64,000 nt of DNA, from positions 434,001-498,000 of the forward strand of contig JABVXV010000019.1 of the NCBI GenBank assembly GCA_013365325.1, given 5' to 3'. The notes below the pieces were generated by a model. The model was not told the origin of the DNA. It was given only the letters and a program-made list of their open reading frames with translations, and made no database searches. This stretch comes from Dipetalonema caudispina (taxonomy: Eukaryota; Nematoda; Chromadorea; Rhabditida; Onchocercidae). The position numbers were made by a program, and so were the translations under genes. Positions within the stretch are counted from its first letter, which is position 1. Each line of letters starts with the position of its first letter. Positions 53,357 through 64,000 of this stretch are shown piece after piece.

Positions 53357-54910
53357 ACTAAAATAGTGGTGAGAAGAGAGACTTGGAGAATCTTTAAGAG
53401 TTTTTTCTCGTTCTTGGTGTTGTCAAAATGATAGATTACCTGGGTGAGTGTAATTACTTCATTTCATCAGAACTAAATTCAATTTTCGAAAACCTGTACA
53501 GATATTATTATGGAAAAAAAGAACCAATACTAGAATTCAACCCAAAAATAGGTGGATGGAATAGTCACATTGTTATCATCAAAAAGGGTACAGCAATCAA
53601 CTGATAAATTATTATTAAATAGTAAAATTAATCTGGACAAAGACTACATCTCTGTTAAGAAATATTCGCATTTACCTTGAGGTTAATGAAAGTTATTAAT
53701 GTTTTGTAATTACTACATAACTTTTGGAAATCATTCCCTTGAGAAAATATGAATCAAATATACACAATCATGTGTTGATGAATCTCTTTTGTTTAAATTA
53801 AGAATGATAGGAAGTCCATACATAATATTTGCTATCTTAACTTTCGAGATATGTTAATAGTCATGAACCAGAGTTCATCAGATCTTAATTGAAACCTTTG
53901 CAACCTAAAGAAATTGCACAGAACCTATTATTAGCAAGCTTATGAACATTTACACTCTCATGTGATGTGTCTCTGACGTGCCATATCGAATAGCTCATTA
54001 ATTTAGTAATTTGACAACAATTTAACATAACTTATATTTCAATTCAAAGAGGCTGACATCTGAAAAATTAGCTGCTTCAAAATGAGAAATAGCCCATAGT
54101 ATTTAGCTCCGCTGGTTTATCGGTGCATTTATTGAAAAACGCCACCCAAAGGATCTGCCACAAATTGAATTGAGCCGGAAATGCTCCACCACTTTTCCGT
54201 ACTCCTTGTCCTCTTTTTCCTAACTAATAGAACGACAAATTCGGATGTCCTTGAAGAGATGGACAGACACAAACGTTAAAAGGGATAAACTAACAGACAA
54301 CTATCAGGACACATTTTCTTCGTTCTCTCAAAATTTTTTCATACTTGGACACATAAAACACAAGAACGCCTATAACTTCTCTATTGACAACTGTTTGTCA
54401 AATTTGATAATGTTAACTTCTCCTAATACCCAATAAGCATCTCTTCTGATAACAATTGATAAGAGAAGCTGAATGATGAGAATGGAATATTTCTTCCGTT
54501 TCTGCTTAAATGACATGAAGTTTGTATCAGTTAAACACCAGAAGACACAATAAGACATTTGTCGGAGAAATGTATACCGAAGGATGATCATCTTCCTATG
54601 AACAAAGATCCGACTCGATCCATGATATGAATTCAAAGAATTGTAAGATTTAATTAAATTGCAACACTTAGATGAATTGGCAAGTTAATCATTGAATAAT
54701 TTGCTGTAATCATTTGTGTTTTTAATTGAAAATTTATTAATTGGAATAATTTTTGAATTAAAATTCATACGAAAATGAAGATGAGGAAAGGAAATAATGG
54801 GCCAGAAATTAAAGTAACATCCCTAATGAAGACATAAAGTGACATATATAAGTGCTATATTGTCAATAAAGCTTTTAGTGAGAGTTTAGTTGGATACGTT
54901 AGAATGAAAT

Positions 54911-55070
54911 AGGAGGAAAGAGGATAGAGAGAGAGAGGGAGAGAGAAAGAGAGAGAGAAATGACAATAAATAGTATGATTGAATAGCTTCTATTGTTGCA
55001 TACATTCCATTCTCTTTTCTCCCTCTCTCTGTCTCTCTTTCTTTCTCTCTCTCTTTCCCGTCCCTTTCCA
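54911..55070. repeat. Long purine/pyrimidine foldback
   Basis: A GA-rich arm (54911-54960) and a complementary CT-rich arm (55012-55070) flank a core hairpin: GTATG (54973-54977) pairs with CATAC (54999-55003), and AATAG with CTATT around a CTT loop. Together they form an imperfect palindrome of about 160 bases. It could be a cruciform, a hairpin transcript or diverged inverted microsatellites. Confidence 0.7.
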
Positions 55071-55989
55071 CATAGAAACCATTTCTCTCTTCAATAAGAT
55101 ATATGATCTTTTTTCCGCCACTAGCGGTAGCAATTGCGCAGCACTTTAAATTTTGGCGACAATTCTTGAATAGTTGTTTAGAGGGAAATTCGAATATTTT
55201 TAAATTCACCCCATACCTCAGTTAGCAAAAGTAATGGTAAAAATATTTAATAAACTATAAATCACAAATGCATAACGAAACCTGTTTTAGTAGCATTATT
55301 AGAGTGCAGAGGTTACAGTGCTTTTTGCATGTTAGGACATTGCCGCACACTACAGCGGACAAGTGGAAATGGAAGTTCTACATTTTAGAAAGGTGCAATC
55401 TGATCTCATTAAGCATTGAACAAAATTCCTTTTTAGATGGTTTTAAATGACCTCATGCCAGTCATTCTGCTCTGATTAAATCATAGATAGCTAACAATGA
55501 TTCATAGCCCATATGATTCATTGCTGAAATTTCATTGAAGTTATCATAAAAATGTAAGAATTGTTGAATTATTGGGAAGTGAAGAATTATTTCCTAATAA
55601 TTGATATTAATTGACGAATTTAATGCTGCCATAACAATTCTTATGCCATGCCGGAAAATAAAATTTCCCTTTCCAATTAAGAGCGAAAGTATTTGTTACA
55701 AAATAAATTTAAACCAATAGTTAATTTGTAAATCAAGCGGTAACATTCCATGAGAACACGAAACATTGGCAAGTGGCGGTCTCATAAAGAGCGATTTGTC
55801 GTTAGGGTACAAAGTATAAACAAGCAATTAAATAGTATGATTGCATCATTGTATCACTTTTCCGCTCTTTTTCTTTCATTCATAGAAATTACTCTTTTAC
55901 CTTTCCTTTGATATGAAATATGTTTAGTAAACTTTAACAAATCTCTTCAATATCATAAAATTCATTTTTCCCATTTATCTTATTTTCTT

Positions 55990-56285
55990 CACATTTCCGC
56001 CATTGTTTTTTTTTTTTTTTTTTTCTTTTTTTTACCTCATTTTCTCTCAATCTTTCACTATATTTTTCTATATTTCCTTTTTTTTTTTTTATTTTTTTGA
56101 AAAGATTCATTGATTAACTAATTCTTCCCATAGCGCTCAATTTCATTCCTCATTCATTATTGACTTTGTTAAATATTTTCATATCCAGCGGATAATTTGC
56201 TTGTAGTTTATTTCTAAACTTAGTCTAATTATTTTTTATAACACTAATTTCTCTATTCAGTTTTTTCTTTCCCTTTTTTTTTTTA
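55990..56285 (+). repeat. T-rich region with three poly-T runs
   Basis: Poly-T runs near 56007-56034 (one C interruption), 56078-56096 and 56273-56284 in a pyrimidine-biased stretch. Confidence 0.8.
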
Positions 56286-59200
56286 GCATAAACTATTTTT
56301 ATGTATTTTTCGAAGAGTAAACTTTTAACAAAACAAAAAAAAAAAAAGGAGAAAAGAGGCAGGAGAAAGGTAATTATCTCACGTGATTGTGCGATAAAAT
56401 AGTATTTTAGTAATAATATTTTAATAGCAAAATTGAAAGATATATGAAAGTCTCACTGCCAACATTACAACAGTACCGCAGTAAATTGCAGATATTATCT
56501 GAAACAATCTTTAATCACTGTTATCATCACTATCATCATCTTGAATTATTTCATAATGAAAAGTTACTTAATCCATAATGTGTCTTGCTGATGACAAGTC
56601 ATGGAAAGCATACCCATTTATTCCTTCCATATAATCCATTCAAATGACATTTAATTATTCATGGGGACTGAAGAACGCTAAGATCGCACAAGGTCACATT
56701 CCTTGCAACAATAATAATTCAAATTCATTAAAATTATCCATAACATTTCAATTCAAGATAGAAAATTCGAAACAAAAATGATTAGCAACATTTTCACTGG
56801 AGTAAAGCATAATCATGAAAGACGTATTAGCCGATAATGACCAATGGTTGAATAAAAATGTATAAGCAGTATTGCGCTGGCATAATATAATTAGTCTCTC
56901 GTCAAAGTAACCATTCTACCTATTAGATACAAATACATATGCAAATTATTTGAAAAATATAAAAGAATGGTGGTAGCGTAATAATTACTGAAAATAATGC
57001 AAGGATTAATAGTAATTAGAACCAAAAAACCCTTCATAATCCAAATTTCATTATGCAAAGTGAACAGTAAAAATGGACAGTAAGATGCATTTTGCATTTA
57101 CCTTGCTGTTATTTAATTTCAATTTTAATTTTTATTTAAACTTGTTAAAACAATAGTTCATCCCACATTCGATTCCCTATATTTACATAAAGTTTCAAAT
57201 TTCACACTATTCAAGGTCCACTTTTTATCCACAACATAACTGCGCTGCATGAAATTAAAAATTTCCGGTCCCAGAACTCAAAAATCTATTTACGTAACTA
57301 CTTTTATATCTCAACTATGACCTCGAAAATAGGAAAATTGAGACTGAAACAGCGAAATATATTTTAATAAAGGTTTCACATCAAATGCTTCATTTGAAAA
57401 GTTACAATCAGTAATCTGATATTTGTGTATATATAAATACCAGTATGATGAAGAATATTGCTGTATCCCTTATCATACTGATACTTTGAAGTTTTTATTG
57501 CTGCTGAAACTGCTTTGTCTTGATAAATTCAAATAATATTAGTAATGAGTAAGAATCATTTCAATACATTATATTATATTTATTTTATCTGACAGATAAT
57601 CAATATTTTATGCAATACGGCTCTATTTCTTCATTGCTTTACTAATAAGCCTAAAATTGGGTCACCATCGACTACTATATCATAAATTATTCCAACAGTA
57701 TTTCCCTACATAAATCTTTTCAAATGAAATCTTTCGAATCAAAAAAAAAACTTATCCAAAGGTCATCGGATTTTTTCCTTCCTCCATTAACTTCGCAAAA
57801 TCATTAACAGCAATATGAATAAAATCAAAAGATATTATCTTGTAGAAAGAAAAGAAAAAAAAATTGGTAACTTTAACTTTTAACGGTCAGAATAAATGAG
57901 CTGTGCTAGGGAAAATAAATAAAAATCAATGAGGTTTAAACATAAACTAAGATTTCCTGCCTTATTCAAGTAGTAAAAGTTGAGTGAAGCTAAAGCTTGG
58001 AAATTTTGCAATTTTTTTTTCCGATTCTATTTATAAAACTTGATTAAAATTAAATTTTAATAAGAAATACCGTACTGGAAAGAAGTCACTCTTTTAATGG
58101 CTTCGTTATTCCATTTAATAATGACATGAATATGTTGCATAAAATATCAAATAATACTTTTTATCCACATATTCAGTTGTTTTTACCACCCACACTTCCA
58201 TAACTAATTATGAGTTAATTAACTGTTGTATCATCGTCTGTTTCCTCCATAAACTCTCTCTCTCTCTCACCCCGTCTTTCTACGATCTTAGTCGCTCTAA
58301 AAAATGGCATTGAATTCTCTCTCTTTTTCCATTTTTATCAATGAACTTTTTATCAGTAACAAAATAATTGTCGATTTTGATATTGTTTGTAATTTCTCAT
58401 ATGATGCAGATGATAGAAATTTTTAAAATTTACATTATCCATTATTTTAACTTGCTGATCTTAAAAACAACTAGGATCAGAGGCCTAGATATGATTTTAT
58501 AGTAGATCCTAGTTGGGATGATGCATTAAGTTAAAAAAAGAGCCAAGAAGACTTTGAATCAAAAAAAAAGCAGAAATATACAATTATTGGAAAGCTATTT
58601 GACGAAAAAAACCATTTATAAAAGCTGGACAAATGCTGCAACGACAATTTATTGTCAGATGCGAACCAAAAAAATGAGTTTAACTTTTATGATAATCTAA
58701 CAACTGGTAAGTAGTAAATTTGAAATTGTAAAAATTTCAAAAGGCATTTGAAATAATGCACAAAATTGTTATATAATGGTGAGAGTAATGATAAAAATAT
58801 TAAATTCAATTTGAAATAGCAAAAGTGGGATAAAACTGTACACAGTTACAAATTACATATTCATTATGAATGGAACAACATCAAAACAAATTGTGACATG
58901 AGAGTAACATAGATTTGTAGTAGGTGATGGATGTGGGTTATGGGTATAGGTGTTCTTGGGTTAATTAATGTTTTTGGTCAATTAATGACATAAGAATCAG
59001 CAGAGAGAATCTCTCCTATTGCTCTTTGATTTACCGCTAAAATGGAACAGACAAATGAACGAACATTCTCTGTTAATAGCCATATCATCAGATTGGTAAT
59101 CGTCAGATGCTATCTGCTTCATCTGTGATGTTGAATTGGGCAGCAATGATTTATTCCATCTGAAAGATGATGTTTTATGCTAGCCTTGCTAACTGACGGA

Positions 59201-62200
59201 TACCTTTAATTGTTCAAGAATCTATTCCTAAATATTGTTATTGCATGCAGCCGTTCCTAATTCATGAAATGATAAAATGTCAAAATTGCATTTTATAGTC
59301 GTTCTATGATTGATAGGCCATGAATTTTTGCCCATAATAAGTGTAAAAGATGGATGGATATTGAAGACAACATAAAGCTAAAGCTATGTTTCCAATAGTT
59401 TTTATTTTTGAATTTCATAAACCAAAGAGACATATTTTCGTCGCATCATTATGACTTTGCAAATGTTCCGGAAAGTTTTTAATGCTAATTTTCTGGTTAT
59501 TTAATTTTAAACAAAAAATTTTGTTGAAATTAAATAATCATAAAATAAACGTTTTATTTTTTTGAAATTTCACTTGAAAAATTTGAAAGACTAAGTACAA
59601 TCTAACTCAAAAGAAACTCTCCTAAATGCTTTTTGCCATTTTTTAATTGAATTATTTTAAGCTGTCTCATCAGCGCAGATTATATCTAAAAAATGATGCA
59701 ATTTCATTAGTATTGCGTTCATTTCTCATTTTGCAAGAGTTTTCCACAAATAGAGAAATTCAATTAAATTCAAGTGCTACACTCGGAGGTGGTAACTGTA
59801 GTTTAGTTCTTCTAGTAGCTCACAATGATGTCAGTAAATTGAGTAGTGGGATTAAATGAATGCATGAAGTGGTTAACCTTATTAACATACATGATGGATT
59901 TACTCGCCTGCAGCAGAAACAGAAGCCTAGCGTTGCACAATAATATTCGTGCCTGGCAATCCTAACCTAACTTTTGGTACTTTTGACACAACTTAATGAT
60001 GGATTGGCTATATTAAAAAATGTCTCAAATCGAAATAATATATGGTTAAAAATAAATATTTTCCGACTATTTTCCTCTAGTAGTTAAAATACTTTCAGTT
60101 AAATAAATTATGCTAATTTCAAAAAATTCACAGAAATTATTTTAAGAGAAAATCACTTCAACAAATAACCCGCACGACAGCTTTCTTTTAACTGTAATGG
60201 TAATAATATTTTTTCACTTTTCCTACGGTTATTTCGTTATATTTTAATGTTAGGACTGAAGCGATTAATGGATTACAAAACAGAAATTCGTAATGCTTCC
60301 AGCGGAAATTGATAAATGCCGCAGTATCTCGAATATATCATTTCGAATGGATCTTTATCTCTCATGATCCTTAATCTGAATCTAAGGGCTAACGACTAAT
60401 TTCTCAATTAGACTTGGCAAAAGGAAAGTTGAAAAGATAAAAAGTGATTATAATTAATTTGCACGTCCACTAAATGTTTTAGACAGGTAAGTCGAAGCAG
60501 GTAATAAAAGGATTAGTGCAGTAATTTTCTTCATCCACTTTCCCTGCCAGTGCCTCACTATTATTGAAATCAATTTCAGAAACACAATTTGATTTCCATC
60601 CTCCTCGCTATTAAATGATGAAAATGAAAAGGAAATATGCAACAAATCATGAAATATGTGCCATTAGTGTTTTTGCTTTAGAAAAATTATTGAGCATACT
60701 AAATTACGACTTAATCAATTATTTCTATTCCACTTTTTGTTCATATCCCTCTTTTGTCGTTGTATTTTGATACTTCTTCTTCAAGGTCAAATTGCTTGGA
60801 ATAAGCAGTGCAGTAATTCGTAGGGATCAATTTAAAGTTCATAAAATCCTTAGGAACAGATGTCCTCAGTTATCTTTCCATGATTCAGGCCAAAGGCTCA
60901 GATTAAATGTTAAAAATTTATCGAATACGGATTTCTATTACACAATGCAGTTAGTTCCATAGCATCGTAAAAATATTGCTAATTGATTTCGATCGTCATT
61001 GGACATCTGCCATTTTCACGACATCCTTTGTCGATTGCGTTTATTGAGAGTATAAACAGGTACGATTTCGCAGATGAAAATTTTGGATGGCTTGAAATCC
61101 AAGAAAAACAACACATCATTTCTTCAGTGATATCTGATAAAAAATATTCCTGCCAAATACTATTCACAGTAAAGTATCGTAAATGAAGTAAAGCATTTGC
61201 TTAGAAAGCTGCCAAAAAATAAAATGTTCTATTTTGTACTACATCCAAAATTTCAAATATACATTTCCGTCGATCGATAAAAAATATTAAACCATTAAAA
61301 TTTATTGCTCAAATCATCTCATTGATTTTTAAAAGCATTTGTCAATTTCATTCAAAATTATCCTAATTCCTAACCTTTTTTCCGCTTCATTTAGATGCAC
61401 TCAGTAATTAGATTCTAGCAAATGCCACACAACTTATTCAAATGCGCAAATTATTTCCAATCGGTTAATGAACCAAATTCCGTTATTAAAATTCCAGAAA
61501 TGCTGTGCAACACTTTCAACAGGTTTTTTAATAGAAACTAAAATTAATCAACTCTTCAAATAGAAATTAGACGTATCATTTAATTAATGAAGGTAATGCA
61601 ACGAAATATATTGAATGCTCCGTACAACAGCTTTTGTTTGTAAGAAATATTTCTGACTTTAAATGTCGAATTTTTTAAATCATATATATGAAAATTTTAA
61701 TTGCCATGGAAATCTCATCTGATAGAGTTATGTTAAGTAGTGTTAGTCAAAAAGATGAATTTTAGAACTTGAAATAATATACCGATGGTATGTTATTGTA
61801 GCTGAAAGATGATGAAATGGACAAATAATACCTCCAAATGTTTTGCATTTGATTTGATTGATGAGATGCCACAAAACGAAAATAACCTCATCATTTTATT
61901 CTCCTGATCCTGCTCCGATCTTTACATCTAGGCAGTTTACTAAAATCAATCCATTTCGATTCTTGTCGTTTTTATTGCATTTTAGTCGAATATATCAAAA
62001 TTTTGTTGCTGATTCGAAAATTCTCTGAAATTTCAAAAAATGTCATGAAATATGTGACAAATTTTTGATAGAATGTTTCAGGCATAAACGTAGAGAAATT
62101 AAATTGCAGAAATTCTAACGACAAGAGACTTATTGCAAAGATGCATTTTTCAAGAAAGAAATTGAAGATGAGCCGGGATATAACTGAAAAGATTGATGAC

Positions 62201-64000
62201 GTAATTGACATAATTTGAAATGAAAAAAAATAGAAATAAACAAAATATACAATTACCCACTTGACCTAATGAATTATTAACGATAAAATAAATTTGCTTC
62301 TGTTTAACTACTTTGGTGTTTACATTGAAAAAGTAAAAAGTACTGATGCCTGCAGTTATTAATGAAAAAAGTTTCTAAAGCAGGTTCTTTGTTTTACTGA
62401 GGTAATTCATGGAAATGCAATAAATAGTTTGATGATTAAAATTTAGTGCTCAAGAAGAATTTTATGATTATGATTACTGATGGTGGGATCAGATCAACTG
62501 TGTGTTTATAAAAGCATACTTGTTTAAAATATTAAAATTTATCTAAATTATCAAAGAGATTAGTTAAAAATTCATGAAATTGTAAAAGATACAAATAGGA
62601 AGAAGCGGACAGTATGGTTTCCACTCATATTTTATCGGTCACTCAAAATGTAAAGAGAAAGAAAAAGGAAGGAAAGAGACATTTTCATCTCAAAGAAGGA
62701 CGACGAGCATCTAAAGATCAATTATCTCGGCGTGATATCCCATCATGTTATTTATTCTTTAAGGGAATGTATCATTTGTTAAAATTTTGCAAGTAAATTT
62801 GAGTTCTTCTATTTTCAATTCAAATATTTGAATTTTATATCGAAATAAAATTGCACATTGATTTTTGCAGTAACGAGCATTTCACTGAACAGCCTTTATA
62901 ATTTATTGATTTTTAAAAGATTAAAAAATTAAACATCAACTGGAATAGTATGTAATTTGAGATCTGTTCCTTAAATTTAAATCTATGATGTTTTTAAAAT
63001 TATGAGTTTGTAGCTTCATTAAAATGTAAAAAACAATCTAAAATTTTCATTCTAGCAACCTTATAAATAATAATAGAAGTTGAAATTTTTACTTCTGTTG
63101 CGTAGAAAATTTTTTTATTAAAATTGTTAAGTGGGAAAGTGCAAATAATATTGATCAAAAATTTCTATTGCTAAAAATGTTCAGCATGAAAATAATGATT
63201 TTGATTTAACTATTTTTAAATTTTTCCATATATTGCAGACATATTTATAGTTTGATTTTTTGGATTTTTTAAATAAATTAACTTTTGAAAAGTTAACGTT
63301 TAATTCTGATTTTTACGGATCAATAAATCAAATTAATTCCAGAGCTTAATTAATGCGGCTTAAATACTTCACTGGAAAGACGTCTCTGCTTTTCCTGTTG
63401 ATATGGTAGCGCTACTTTATGATAAGAGAATCTTCAAGAGGTTTTTAAAAATTTGGAGATTCAATGAAATTGTTGTAAAAGCAGCATTTAATTTTTGTTT
63501 CTCAATATAATCAGTAGAAGATTTTTTTTTTGTCAGTCTGTTAATTTGTTTTTCGGTGATAGACCATTTCACATATCCAAATTTGACACTTTCAAGCTCA
63601 AAAGACTTTCATCATTTTAAAGGATTTCAATAAGTGAAGGAATAGAATGATTGGTTGTGGATATGAGATTTTTTCATATGTCTTCAACTATTGCATATTC
63701 AATAGGAAATAATTAAGATTCCTTGTTGTTTCTGACATAATAAAAAGATGAAATTACTAGAAAGCAATTTTATTCGTTAACTGTTTCACAAAAGGTTCAA
63801 AAACGACGAATAGAACTGCGTTGTGATAAACAAACATCTAAAAGATTTGTATTTTAATTCTACGGGTTTAAACCACCTGTTCTTCTCAGCGTAAGATAAC
63901 TTCCGGCATACAAATGTGACTTCGAACTTTAAAATTATTGTTCAAAAAACGAAAATCTGCTAACATTTATCAGTTTACCTGATTTAATGATTTAGTATTG

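Larger units (their letters stand above)
53357..64000. other. AT-rich right end without a recognisable gene
   Basis: Apart from the foldback near 55 kb and the T-rich region near 56 kb, only short ORFs occur (for example 59647-59859 and 62614-62796 on the plus strand). None has a recognisable product or a convincing partner exon. A CT run lies at 58254-58270. Confidence 0.55.

Noticed and set aside
58300..58325. AATGGCATTGAATTC, faintly like a nematode microRNA
   Set aside because: Only part of the sequence resembles a recalled microRNA and no complementary arm forms a hairpin nearby.
59930..59995. Minus-strand peptide VRLGLPGTNIIVQR, considered as a retroelement relic
   Set aside because: Too short, ends at a stop, and has no flanking reverse-transcriptase or integrase motifs.
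1..64000. tRNA, rRNA and CRISPR-like arrays
   Set aside because: No T-loop box or cloverleaf, no rRNA core sequence, and no regularly spaced direct repeats other than microsatellites were seen by eye.

Overview
The window is nuclear DNA of a nematode, most likely a filarial or other clade III species. It is about two-thirds A+T. Coding sequence is cut into many short exons by introns, mostly 100 to 500 bases long, that begin GT and end in TTTNCAG-type acceptors. The two large genes are recognisable as animal NUP205 and the RERE/atrophin protein (C. elegans npp-3 and egl-27). A splice acceptor lies just ahead of the first npp-3 ATG with no visible donor partner, the layout expected of spliced-leader trans-splicing. 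Nothing bacterial or viral was recognised.

Layout. Positions 1-6393 (minus strand) hold the 5' half of npp-3: 18 exons, about 975 codons, with splice phases that agree throughout. The gene runs off the left edge. Positions 6403-9480 are intergenic, with a two-copy dispersed repeat, a perfect hairpin and a 20-base palindrome. Positions 9768-24130 (minus strand) hold 17 phase-consistent exons (1039 codons plus stop) of egl-27: BAH, ELM2, SANT, GATA-type zinc finger and a C-terminal atrophin region. The BAH domain is split by a 6.9 kb intron that holds a candidate nested gene on the opposite strand (19929-20321, two exons, 97 residues, no family recognised). Possible further 5' exons of egl-27 lie at 25407-25591 and 26613-26703.

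From about 27.6 kb to the right end (36 kb) no gene could be established. This part is AT-rich, with many microsatellites, homopolymer runs, a strong G-quadruplex candidate at 49035-49059 and a long purine/pyrimidine foldback near 54.9-55.07 kb. A few short reading frames look more coding-like than their surroundings (35997-36209, 38591-38664, 52558-52701, 53213-53356) and are given at low confidence. The region may be an intergenic desert, egl-27 upstream regulatory DNA, or the long introns of a gene whose exons cannot be joined by eye.

The two genes act in the nucleus but in different processes: NPP-3 is a scaffold of the nuclear pore inner ring, EGL-27 a chromatin corepressor. They share a strand but lie 3.4 kb apart, which argues against a nematode operon. 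Exon boundaries were read by eye from splice consensus, reading phase and recalled family similarity; no alignment or transcript data were available.
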